A DNA stretch of 8,055 nt from an uncultured beta proteobacterium (lineage in GTDB: Bacteria > Pseudomonadota > Gammaproteobacteria > Burkholderiales > Burkholderiaceae), in contig CAIMXN010000311.1 in the NCBI GenBank assembly GCA_903845455.1, positions 1 to 8,055 of the forward strand, written 5' to 3'. Position numbers and translations under genes: made by a program. Shown here in pieces: positions 1 to 6,417 of this stretch; position 1 is the stretch's first letter, and every line of letters starts with the position of its first letter. Under the pieces are notes generated by a model. The model saw only the letters and a program-made list of their open reading frames with translations. It did no database searches and was not told the DNA's origin.

Positions 1-380
1 CCCTCAATTAAGATCCCGCCCAATTTAGCATTGTTGAATAAGAGATCGTTGGGCCATTTGAGGCGCAAACCTTGTTCATAGAGGGTTGATTCACTCATTC
101 CAAGTGCAGTGGCAATCCCTGAAATGACGGCTAAACCGACTAATAGACTCAGTCCAGAGAGTTCCACTAGGCTTCTCTGAAATGGGTAGGCCAAAGAGAA
201 ACAAAGAGAATCTGTGGGGTTTGCTAGCCATGATCTGCCAGCCCTGCCTTTGCCAGAAGTCTGGTTTTGGGCAATACGGGCAACTGGGTCTATGAGTTCG
301 CCAGCACGCCAGCGCCCCAAAAGATCGTCATTGGTCGATTTCGTCTCAGCTACGCGTTCAAGGATGCAATTCCAACTCAT
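1..380 (-). CDS. birA: Biotin--[acetyl-CoA-carboxylase] ligase (BirA), class I, 3' part cut by the window edge
   Basis: Adenylates biotin and transfers it to the conserved lysine of biotin carboxyl carrier protein of acetyl-CoA carboxylase; cytoplasmic. The first 126 codons are visible. The sequence opens almost directly into the catalytic domain: KSTND at about residues 14-18, the biotinyl-AMP loop GKGRAGRSW around residues 45-53, and KWPNDLL followed by KLGGILIEG near the cut end. There is no room for an N-terminal winged helix, so this is a monofunctional class I enzyme that should not act as a DNA-binding biotin repressor. The start is the first in-frame ATG after a TAG stop eight codons upstream (plus-strand 405-407). 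No Shine-Dalgarno precedes it; a TACAAT hexamer sits six bases upstream. It is divergent from the VanZ-family gene. The family call is secure; the C-terminal domain is outside the window. Confidence 0.95.
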   Translation of the reverse strand, partial: MSWNCILERVAETKSTNDDLLGRWRAGELIDPVARIAQNQTSGKGRAGRSWLANPTDSLCFSLAYPFQRSLVELSGLSLLVGLAVISGIATALGMSESTLYEQGLRLKWPNDLLFNNAKLGGILIE

Positions 381-386
381 TTCGCC

Positions 387-392
387 ATTGTA
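387..392 (-). promoter_or_regulatory. Possible -10 element of birA (leaderless arrangement)
   Basis: On the minus strand this reads TACAAT, five of six matches to TATAAT. It lies exactly six bases before the birA ATG, so transcription would be expected to start at or next to the A of the start codon. I see no good -35 hexamer 16-18 bases upstream, which keeps confidence low. Confidence 0.3.
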
Positions 393-395
393 GAA

Positions 396-406
396 AGGTC
401 TGACCT
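396..406. repeat. 11-bp perfect palindrome between birA and vanZ-like gene
   Basis: AGGTC-T-GACCT is a perfect inverted repeat with a one-base centre at 401. It lies between the two divergent -10-like hexamers and overlaps the last one by a base. It could be an operator for both genes, but a short palindrome like this also arises by chance. No known regulator is recognised. Confidence 0.3.
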
Positions 407-411
407 AGAAT
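406..411 (+). promoter_or_regulatory. Possible -10 element of the VanZ-family gene (leaderless arrangement)
   Basis: TAGAAT matches TATAAT at five of six positions and ends six bases before the ATG at 418, mirroring the birA arrangement on the other strand. The bases just before the ATG hold no usable Shine-Dalgarno; the only GGA abuts the start codon. No convincing -35 element is seen, so this is tentative. Confidence 0.3.
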
Positions 412-417
412 TGTGGA

Positions 418-1506
418 ATGCATTACGAAGATCAACGCCCCCATAAGTTCAATTGGCCTCTCCAAGCTATGCCTTTAGCTAGGGTATCGAGCCTCAGTTA
501 TGCCCTATTGATTATTTATGTCAGCTTAAATCCCTTTGATTTTGACTTTAATAACGGGATAAGTGCTGGGGCTTGGTTGGATGCACCCTTACCTCGTTTT
601 ATTACCCTATTTGATGTTGCTGTAAATATTTTGGCCTACATCCCGCTGGGGTTCTTGCTAGTTTTTGCTACTTACCCACGTTGGCGCAATTTTGTTGCGC
701 TGGGTATTGCATTTATATTTAGTGCGGTTTTGGCTTTTAGTGTTGAGAGTTTACAAACTTGGTTGCCAACCCGTATACCTAGTCAAATGGATTGGTGGGC
801 TAATGTATTAGGTGGAATCCTAGGGGGATTATTGGCGATTCCTTTGGGTCCCCAGTGGTTATCGGGTAGCGCTCTACGCAAGCGATTTGATGGCTGGTTT
901 GGCTTGAACTGGGTTGCGTGCGGACTCTTTTTACTATTTCCGTGGTCACAAATCTATCCGCAAAGCTCATGGTTGGGTGCAGGGGTATGGGGCCATGCGA
1001 TTTTTGGCTCGATTGACTGGGGTACCACTGTGATTAATCAAGTGTTTCAGGAAACTGTGATTACTGCGCTATGTTGGCTGGGTGCTGCCTTATTGCTTTC
1101 TTTAGGGATGCGGGCGAAAGCGCCGCAATGGCATATATTGATTGGCTTACTCTGTAGCACTGTTCTAATCAAGACGCTGTTTACGGCTTTACAGTTTGGC
1201 CTTGAATTTAGTTTGCTATGGCTAACGACTGGTGCGATCTGGGGAATGATCATTGCTAGCGTAATACTGTATTGGACCTTAAAACTATCTAGTGCCATCA
1301 AGTTTTGGGTAGCCTTATTTTGTCTGCTTACTGCCACCGCCGCGATTAATTTTTTACCTGATAATCCTTACTTCATTCTGATTTTGCGGCACTGGTACCA
1401 AGGCAGACTTTTGCACTTTAATGAGCTGATGCAGTGGGTGTCAGTGGCATGGTTGCCATTGGCTATATTCTGGGCTATTCGAAATAAGTGTGTACTTAAA
1501 CTTTAA
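418..1506 (+). CDS. VanZ-family integral membrane protein with long C-terminal membrane extension
   Basis: Predicted inner-membrane protein of 362 residues with roughly nine or ten hydrophobic segments (about 26-40, 63-84, 91-108, 126-144, 160-178, 212-230, 239-258, 264-285, 293-310, 337-354). The N-terminal third carries the VanZ-like pattern: D66, N70, Y74, PLG at 76-78, then ESLQ at 110-113, P117, R119, D125, N129 and a glycine-rich helix (GGILGG). VanZ of enterococci gives low-level teicoplanin resistance, but most bacterial VanZ-like proteins have no assigned function, and resistance should not be inferred. The extra 200 residues beyond the VanZ domain are hydrophobic and unrecognised. 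ATG 418 is the first start after an in-frame TAG at 406-408; ATG 469 (residue 18) is an alternative. Neither has a clear ribosome binding site. It heads the plus-strand gene series. Confidence 0.8.
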   Translation: MHYEDQRPHKFNWPLQAMPLARVSSLSYALLIIYVSLNPFDFDFNNGISAGAWLDAPLPRFITLFDVAVNILAYIPLGFLLVFATYPRWRNFVALGIAFIFSAVLAFSVESLQTWLPTRIPSQMDWWANVLGGILGGLLAIPLGPQWLSGSALRKRFDGWFGLNWVACGLFLLFPWSQIYPQSSWLGAGVWGHAIFGSIDWGTTVINQVFQETVITALCWLGAALLLSLGMRAKAPQWHILIGLLCSTVLIKTLFTALQFGLEFSLLWLTTGAIWGMIIASVILYWTLKLSSAIKFWVALFCLLTATAAINFLPDNPYFILILRHWYQGRLLHFNELMQWVSVAWLPLAIFWAIRNKCVLKL

Positions 1507-1525
1507 CATTGGACAATCTGATTTT

Positions 1526-1834
1526 ATGAGCTTTCAACACCACCTATTTTTTTGTTTAAATCAACGTAAGAATGGTGAGGAGTGTTGTGATCAACACAAT
1601 GCCTTCGCACTTTTTGAGTATGCAAAAAATCGTGTGAAGGAGCTAGGGCTTGCGGGAGCTGGAAAAGTTCGCGTGAACAAGTCTGGCTGTTTAGACCGCT
1701 GCGCAGAAGGGCCTGTAATGGTCGTCTATCCAGCCGGGATTTGGTATACATTGGTTGATACTGAAGATGTGGAGGAAATTATCCAGTCTCACTTGATAAT
1801 GGGGCGCCCGGTTGAGCGTTTGCAGTTAGCTTAG
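1526..1834 (+). CDS. Thioredoxin-like [2Fe-2S] ferredoxin
   Basis: Small cytoplasmic electron-transfer protein of 102 residues in the thioredoxin-fold [2Fe-2S] ferredoxin family (Azotobacter FdI / Aquifex Fd4 type, related to the NuoE fold). Probable cluster ligands are C10 in FFCLNQR, C20 or C21 in GEECC, and C55 and C59 in the GCLDRC motif; the pattern and spacing fit the family. The start is placed at ATG 1526 because homologues begin a few residues before the first cysteine; an in-frame ATG at 1490 would overlap the VanZ gene and add twelve unlike residues. It starts 19 bases after the VanZ-family stop and ends 22 bases before the hydrolase, suggesting co-transcription. The redox partner is unknown; nearby lipA, an iron-sulfur enzyme needing electrons, makes a link conceivable but unproven. 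Confidence 0.9.
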   Translation: MSFQHHLFFCLNQRKNGEECCDQHNAFALFEYAKNRVKELGLAGAGKVRVNKSGCLDRCAEGPVMVVYPAGIWYTLVDTEDVEEIIQSHLIMGRPVERLQLA

Positions 1835-1856
1835 TTGACTTCAGAAAGATAGTGAC

Positions 1857-2570
1857 ATGAATGGTCGTACAAAAGTAATTCATATTGAAGGGGTGATTGG
1901 CCCAATCGAAGTATCCATTGATTTTCCTGATGAGTTAAAAAATGATCCTCACTTTGCAGTACGTGGGTTAGCTTTGGTGGCTCACCCACATCCCTTGATG
2001 GGTGGCACCATGGACAATAAGGTCGCCCAAACAATGGCGCGGTCTTTTAATCAGTTGGGCTATGTTAGCGTCCGCCCTAATTTTCGTGGAGTTGGCGGTA
2101 GTGTAGGCGTGCATGATGATGGTGTTGGTGAGTTGGATGATTTGCTGCACATCACTGATTGGATGCGCACCCCTTCAAGCTGGATGAGCTTTGAATTTAC
2201 CCAGCAACAAAATTGGGTAAGCTCCGCTAACACCTTGCCCTTAGTAGTTTCAGGTTTTTCATTTGGTAGTTTTGTTGGTAGTCATTTAGTTCAGAAGCTT
2301 GCCGAGTTAGGCAGACCCGCCGAGCGTTTAGTCATGATTGGTAGCGCTGCTGGTAAATGGGAATTGGCTCCAGTGCCTGCAGATACGATTTTGATTCACG
2401 GCGAGCTTGATGAAACCATCACCCTAGGGGCTGTATTAGATTGGGCACGCCCACAAGAGTTGACTGTGCAAGTGGTTCCTGGGGCTGACCATTTTTTTCA
2501 TCGTAGGCTACATTGCATCCGCAACATCATTACTGGTGCTTGGTTAGGTATGCCTGATCAGCGGGATTAA
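1857..2570 (+). CDS. Alpha/beta hydrolase, COG2945-like
   Basis: Cytoplasmic hydrolase-fold protein of 237 residues with no signal peptide. It shows HPHPLMGGTMDNKV at 43-56, a conserved oxyanion/strand segment of this subfamily, then RPNFRGVGGS at 73-82, the nucleophile elbow GFSFGS with S135, a probable acid D185 in HGELDE, and H212 in GADHFF. All three members of the Ser-Asp-His triad are therefore present. A stretch of roughly 20 residues (about 107-127) rich in Ser, Gln and Trp sits before the nucleophile strand and looks longer than in typical relatives. The natural substrate of this family is not established; ester or thioester hydrolysis is a reasonable guess. A weak purine-rich AGAAAG lies upstream of ATG 1857. 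It ends nine bases before the DUF493 gene. Confidence 0.88.
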   Translation: MNGRTKVIHIEGVIGPIEVSIDFPDELKNDPHFAVRGLALVAHPHPLMGGTMDNKVAQTMARSFNQLGYVSVRPNFRGVGGSVGVHDDGVGELDDLLHITDWMRTPSSWMSFEFTQQQNWVSSANTLPLVVSGFSFGSFVGSHLVQKLAELGRPAERLVMIGSAAGKWELAPVPADTILIHGELDETITLGAVLDWARPQELTVQVVPGADHFFHRRLHCIRNIITGAWLGMPDQRD

Positions 2571-2579
2571 TCAGAAAAC

Positions 2580-2846
2580 ATGGCCGAAGAAAAATCTCTC
2601 ATTGAATACCCATCTCTTTTTCCTATTAAGGTCATGGGAAAAGCGACGCCAGAATATTTGCCAGCGATTGTGCATATTGCGAAACAATTTGATCCCATTT
2701 TTGATGAGAGTAAGGTTGAGCAAAGATCATCTAAAGATGGTAATTACCTCGGAATTACTTTGCCAATTAATGCAACCAGTCGAGAGCAGTTAGATGAGTT
2801 ATACAGAACCCTATCTACGCATCCGTTAGTCAGTATGGTTCTTTAA
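2580..2846 (+). CDS. DUF493 / YbeD-like (UPF0250) protein
   Basis: An 88-residue cytoplasmic protein matching the UPF0250 (YbeD) family in length and in its two hallmarks: LIEYPSLFPIKVMG at 7-20 and the ending THPLVSMVL, preceded by a DGNYLGITLPI strand (53-63). The fold in E. coli YbeD is a small alpha/beta ACT-like domain; the molecular role is unknown. Its position directly before lipB is conserved across many proteobacteria, which hints at a link to lipoate metabolism or its control, but that is genomic context only. A second, shorter reading frame inside it is only a shadow. The gap to the preceding hydrolase is nine bases and to lipB ten bases, so the three are almost certainly co-transcribed. 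Confidence 0.92.
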   Translation: MAEEKSLIEYPSLFPIKVMGKATPEYLPAIVHIAKQFDPIFDESKVEQRSSKDGNYLGITLPINATSREQLDELYRTLSTHPLVSMVL

Positions 2847-2856
2847 TATACATTTG

Positions 2857-3501
2857 ATGCCAATCTTAGTTAAGCATCTTGGATTAGTGGATTACCAATC
2901 CACCTATGTAGCAATGCAGAAATTTACCAAGCAGCGTTCGAGCGATACACCAGATGAAATTTGGGTCTTGGAACATCCCCCCGTGTTTACTTTAGGTCTA
3001 GCGGGAGACGCTAGCAATTTACATTCGCCTAGTAATCACATTCCTTTAGTACAAGTAGATCGGGGTGGTGAGATTACCTATCACGGCCCTGGGCAGATTG
3101 TGGTCTATCTATTGCTGGACCTAAAGCGCCTTGGTATTTTTGTGAAAGAGTTGGTTTCCCGTATCGAGCAGGCTCTCATCGACACTCTTGATGACTGTGG
3201 CCTAAAGGCGGAAAGACAGGTGGGAGCCCCTGGCATTTATGTTTCACTTCAGGATGGCATTCCAGCTGAATTCCTCGGTGCAAAGGTAGCTGCCCTAGGT
3301 TTAAAGGTCTCTAGAAGCTGTTCTTATCATGGCCTAGCCCTAAACGTAGCTACGGATCTTGAGGCCTTTGGCCGCATCCACCCTTGTGGATATGAGGGAT
3401 TAAGGACGGTTGATATGCAAACCCTTGGGATCAAGGACAATATGGGAATTATTAGACAAAAGCTTTTAGGGCATTTGCAAAAGCAATTAAGTTCACCATG
3501 A
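2857..3501 (+). CDS. lipB: Octanoyltransferase LipB (lipoyl(octanoyl) transferase)
   Basis: Transfers the octanoyl group from octanoyl-acyl carrier protein to the lipoyl-domain lysine of 2-oxoacid dehydrogenases and GcvH, the first step of de novo lipoate synthesis; cytoplasmic. With ATG 2857 the protein has 214 residues, a normal family length. The signature RGGEITYHGPGQ lies at 69-80. The catalytic lysine is K143 in LGAKVAALGLK, and the acyl-accepting cysteine is C177 in HPCGYEGL, equivalent to E. coli K135/C169. The conserved SYHGLALNV strand (156-164) lies between them. A TTG at 2854, in frame one codon earlier, is a possible but less likely start; neither has a strong Shine-Dalgarno. The stop overlaps the lipA start in an ATGA junction, so lipA is probably translationally coupled. 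Confidence 0.97.
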   Translation: MPILVKHLGLVDYQSTYVAMQKFTKQRSSDTPDEIWVLEHPPVFTLGLAGDASNLHSPSNHIPLVQVDRGGEITYHGPGQIVVYLLLDLKRLGIFVKELVSRIEQALIDTLDDCGLKAERQVGAPGIYVSLQDGIPAEFLGAKVAALGLKVSRSCSYHGLALNVATDLEAFGRIHPCGYEGLRTVDMQTLGIKDNMGIIRQKLLGHLQKQLSSP

Positions 3502-4508
3502 CAATCGATAAGACAACTAACGAGAGCAATTCTGCTGCCAGGCAGGATATCAATTACGATGCCACTCGTAAGCAGAAGTCTGGCGAGAAGACTGCGCGCA
3601 TCCCCATCAAGATTATTCCACTGGCAGAAGTTCTCAAAAAACCAGATTGGATCCGAGTTAAAGCTGCCTCGGGAAATTCTCGTTTTTCTGAGATCAAAAA
3701 GATTTTGCGTGAAAACGAATTAGTGACTGTTTGTGAAGAGGCAAGTTGTCCCAATATTGGTGAGTGCTTTGGTAAAGGCACTGCTACTTTTATGATCATG
3801 GGTGATAAGTGCACGCGTCGCTGTCCATTTTGCGACGTAGGGCATGGTAGACCTGATCCGCTTGATCAAAAAGAGCCAGGCAATCTGGCCCGAACAATTG
3901 CCGCTCTGAAATTAAATTATGTTGTGATCACGAGTGTGGATCGTGATGATCTGCGTGATGGTGGGGCGATGCACTTTGTAGATTGCATCTCTCAATCGAG
4001 AGCTGTATCTCCTAATACCCGAATTGAAGTCCTGGTACCAGATTTTCGGGGTCGCCTAGATAAAGCGTTGGATATTTTTTCTGAGCATGCACCGAATGGC
4101 TTGCCAGATGTCATGAATCATAATCTTGAGACGGTCCCACGTCTTTATAAACAAGCACGACCCGGTGCAGAATATGGGCACTCATTAAAATTGCTTAAAG
4201 ACTTTAAAGAGCGCTTTCCCCATATCCCTACTAAGAGTGGCCTGATGGTGGGCTTGGGAGAAACTGATGAAGAGATCTTGGAAGTGATGCGTGATATGCG
4301 TCTGCATAAGATAGACATGCTCACTATAGGGCAATACCTTGCTCCATCTGGACATCATTTACCCGTGCAGCGTTATGTTCACCCAGATGTGTTTAAACAT
4401 TTTGAAGAAGAGGCTTACGCAATGGGCTTCTCACATGCTGCGGTTGGAGCCATGGTGCGATCAAGCTACCATGCTGATCAGCAGGCTCATGGGGCAGGTG
4501 TTGTTTAG
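3498..4508 (+). CDS. lipA: Lipoyl synthase LipA (radical SAM)
   Basis: Inserts sulfur at C6 and C8 of protein-bound octanoate, completing lipoate. The 336-residue sequence has both iron-sulfur clusters of the family: the auxiliary cluster C79-x4-C84-x5-C90 (CEEASCPNIGEC), which is sacrificed as the sulfur source, and the radical SAM C105-x3-C109-x2-C112 (CTRRCPFC). The RSSY motif at 321-324 supplies the unusual serine ligand (S323) of the auxiliary cluster. VLVPDFRGR (178-186) and the HNLETVPRLY region (208-217) are also typical. About 40 N-terminal residues form a polar, probably disordered extension, as in other Burkholderiales. The start overlaps the lipB stop by four bases (ATGA). The 3' end overlaps the next gene by twenty bases. 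Confidence 0.98.
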   Translation: MTIDKTTNESNSAARQDINYDATRKQKSGEKTARIPIKIIPLAEVLKKPDWIRVKAASGNSRFSEIKKILRENELVTVCEEASCPNIGECFGKGTATFMIMGDKCTRRCPFCDVGHGRPDPLDQKEPGNLARTIAALKLNYVVITSVDRDDLRDGGAMHFVDCISQSRAVSPNTRIEVLVPDFRGRLDKALDIFSEHAPNGLPDVMNHNLETVPRLYKQARPGAEYGHSLKLLKDFKERFPHIPTKSGLMVGLGETDEEILEVMRDMRLHKIDMLTIGQYLAPSGHHLPVQRYVHPDVFKHFEEEAYAMGFSHAAVGAMVRSSYHADQQAHGAGVV

Positions 4509-5088
4509 AGCAGTATCTTTGAGGTGTTTGCTGCTCATTGCAACGGCCTTTCTGATTTGTGCCTGCAGTCCGAAACTCGATTGGCGTATGGTGCAATCTC
4601 CTCAGGAGGGCTATACCGCCTTATTTCCTGCTAAGCCAGATAAGATTGAGCGCAAAATTCCCTATCAAGCTCAAGAGCTGTTGCAAACGCTCGAGGCGGT
4701 AAAAATTGATGATGATATTTACTCTATTAGCTCTATTTATTTAAGTAAGCAACAAACTGAGTTGTTAGCAACATTGTTAGAGCAATTAAAAGGCAATCTT
4801 TTTCGCAATGCAGGCGTAGATCAGTTATCAGCACACAACTCAGATGGCCTGTATCAAACAGCCAATCATCAACGCATACCAACCAAAGATTATTTTTTGG
4901 AATTTAAGTCAGCCAGTACATCTCAGCAGGCTATGCGTGTTCGTTGGATCACAAAGCCTACCGTAAATGGTGGCACTTGGCTTTATCAAGTATCCATTTT
5001 GCATATAGGTCCAGTTCAACCTGATGTTAGAACCTTTTTCTCTGCAGAAGAGCGTGCTAACTTCTTTGATGAATTTCATCCGGATTAA
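4489..5088 (+). CDS. Putative lipoprotein of unknown function
   Basis: A 199-residue protein I do not recognise. Its N-terminus has a charged start (R7, R12), a hydrophobic run (about 14-23) and a plausible lipobox ICAC with lipidated C26; the following serine would favour outer-membrane rather than inner-membrane retention. The mature part has W-x-x-VQSPQEGYTALFPAKP (about 32-49), resembling the short 'G(F/Y)-x(3)-(F/M)P-x-KP' strand seen in several uncharacterised exported proteins, and otherwise mixed alpha/beta-like sequence ending in a C-terminal FFDEFHPD. ATG 4489 lies within the last 20 bases of lipA, with AGCAGG upstream; in-frame GTG 4498 is an alternative giving the same signal. The reading frame remains open much further upstream inside lipA, but starts there would bury the signal sequence. 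The MFS gene begins two bases after its stop. Confidence 0.75.
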   Translation: MGQVLFRAVSLRCLLLIATAFLICACSPKLDWRMVQSPQEGYTALFPAKPDKIERKIPYQAQELLQTLEAVKIDDDIYSISSIYLSKQQTELLATLLEQLKGNLFRNAGVDQLSAHNSDGLYQTANHQRIPTKDYFLEFKSASTSQQAMRVRWITKPTVNGGTWLYQVSILHIGPVQPDVRTFFSAEERANFFDEFHPD

Positions 5089-5090
5089 CG

Positions 5091-6395
5091 ATGTCATCGC
5101 ACTGGCGCTCCCGTCCTCATATTGCTATTGAGTTGCCGCTTAAGGCTAGGGCGGCTAGGAGAGTTTTTCTAAGCTTTGCTTGTGCTTATTTTGTTTCATA
5201 TGCATTTCGGTCGATTAATGCCGTCATTGCGCCAGAGTTAATGAGTGATTTGCATCTGAGCAATACGCAACTAGGCTTTTTATCAGCTGCCTACTTTTTT
5301 GGTTTTGGCGCTACACAGATTCCAGTTGGTTTGGGTTTGGATCGCTTTGGTCCTCGACTGACAGAGATGATCTTAATGATGTTTGCAATTGCAGGTGCTT
5401 TGATTTTTTCTTGGGCAGATGGTTTTACTAGCCTAGTGATTGGCAGAGTATTGATTGGAGTGGGTGTTTCATCTTGCTTGATGGCATCATTTTCAGGTTT
5501 TCGCTATTGGTTTCCGTTAGAGAGGCAGGCCCAGTTAGCTTCAGGAATGCTGATCTTTGGTACCTCAGGCGCTTTAATTACCTCTTGGCCAGTACATGCT
5601 GTATTGCCTTATTTAGGCTGGCGTGGTGTTTTTATGGTGATGGCTATATTTACTGGTTTAGCTATTATCGCTTTGTATTTTGGTTTGCCAGTAAAGACCA
5701 AGATACCTAAATCAAGTTCTTTCAAAGAAGAAAAACAAAGTAGCGCTGTTAGTTTTTCATGGGCTAGCTACAAACCTATTTTAACAAATGCTTTTTTTTG
5801 GAGAATGTTCCCCATAGGCGCATTTTGTTACGGTGGGTTTATTGCGATTCAAACACTCTGGCTGGGGCCATGGCTCACGAGTGTGATGGGGTATTCATCC
5901 AATAGCGCTGCTCAAATAATATTTTGGTTCAATGGAGTTCTTTTGCTTGCCTATGTTTTCAATACTGCCTTGCTACCGAAGTTAGCAAGGCATGGCATTA
6001 CTACTTTGCGTTACTTAAGTTGGATGGTGGCAGCGGCAATAATATTTCAGGCTTGCGCTTTTTATCTCCGCAACTCATGGGTTTTAGTCTGGTGGTTTTT
6101 GCTTGCAATAGCTTGCGCCTCTTATGTTCTTGCGCAAAGTTTAATCGTCACCAACTTTCCTCAATCGTTCTCTGGGCGCGTCAGCACTTCTTATAACCTG
6201 GCACTTTTTATAGGTGCTTTTTTAGTGCAATGGGGAATTGGCTATCTGGTGGATATCGGCATTGAGGCTGGTTGGTCGCGCGCCAGTGCGTTTGATTTAG
6301 CCTTAGGTATTTATTTAGTAGTGCAGGTGCTTGGATATCTTTGGTTTTTAATTGCGCCGAAATTTTTCCCCAGCATGGTAATTGCTGAAGACTAA
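5091..6395 (+). CDS. MFS transporter
   Basis: Major facilitator superfamily permease of 434 residues with about twelve predicted transmembrane helices (approximately 25-45, 60-80, 92-109, 113-133, 148-170, 178-199, 236-258, 275-292, 305-324, 329-352, 366-388, 400-421). The helix 2-3 loop carries motif A as GLGLDRFGPRL (80-90), with the key D84-R85 and R89. A hydrophilic central loop at about 200-228 rich in Lys, Ser and Glu separates the two halves, as usual. The helix 1 region with YAFRSINAVIAPEL (37-50) resembles anion/organic-acid type MFS carriers, but the substrate cannot be fixed from sequence alone. It starts two bases after the lipoprotein stop, so the two are likely translated as a pair. 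It ends 22 bases from the convergent ubiK gene. Confidence 0.9.
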   Translation: MSSHWRSRPHIAIELPLKARAARRVFLSFACAYFVSYAFRSINAVIAPELMSDLHLSNTQLGFLSAAYFFGFGATQIPVGLGLDRFGPRLTEMILMMFAIAGALIFSWADGFTSLVIGRVLIGVGVSSCLMASFSGFRYWFPLERQAQLASGMLIFGTSGALITSWPVHAVLPYLGWRGVFMVMAIFTGLAIIALYFGLPVKTKIPKSSSFKEEKQSSAVSFSWASYKPILTNAFFWRMFPIGAFCYGGFIAIQTLWLGPWLTSVMGYSSNSAAQIIFWFNGVLLLAYVFNTALLPKLARHGITTLRYLSWMVAAAIIFQACAFYLRNSWVLVWWFLLAIACASYVLAQSLIVTNFPQSFSGRVSTSYNLALFIGAFLVQWGIGYLVDIGIEAGWSRASAFDLALGIYLVVQVLGYLWFLIAPKFFPSMVIAED

Positions 6396-6417
6396 AAATT
6401 AAATCATTAGAAAAATC

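Noticed and set aside
1047..1337. Minus-strand open frame inside the VanZ-family gene
   Set aside because: Shadow of a coding region; its translation resembles no family and lacks a ribosome binding site. The same applies to the other antisense frames at 1524-1751, 1831-2150, 3554-3814, 4393-4596 and 4909-5097.
418..1506. Glycopeptide resistance function for the VanZ-like protein
   Set aside because: The VanZ domain is widespread in bacteria lacking glycopeptide resistance, and there are no other van genes nearby.
1490..1525. Upstream in-frame ATG extending the ferredoxin by twelve residues
   Set aside because: It overlaps the VanZ-family gene end and adds residues unlike the family N-terminus, which starts just before the first cluster cysteine.
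4339..4488. Fifty-codon upstream extension of the lipoprotein frame inside lipA
   Set aside because: It is out-of-frame reading through a conserved part of lipA; a start there would place the signal sequence and lipobox internally.
5474..6196. Short plus-strand frames inside the MFS gene
   Set aside because: They are alternative-frame readings of transmembrane codons and show no independent features.
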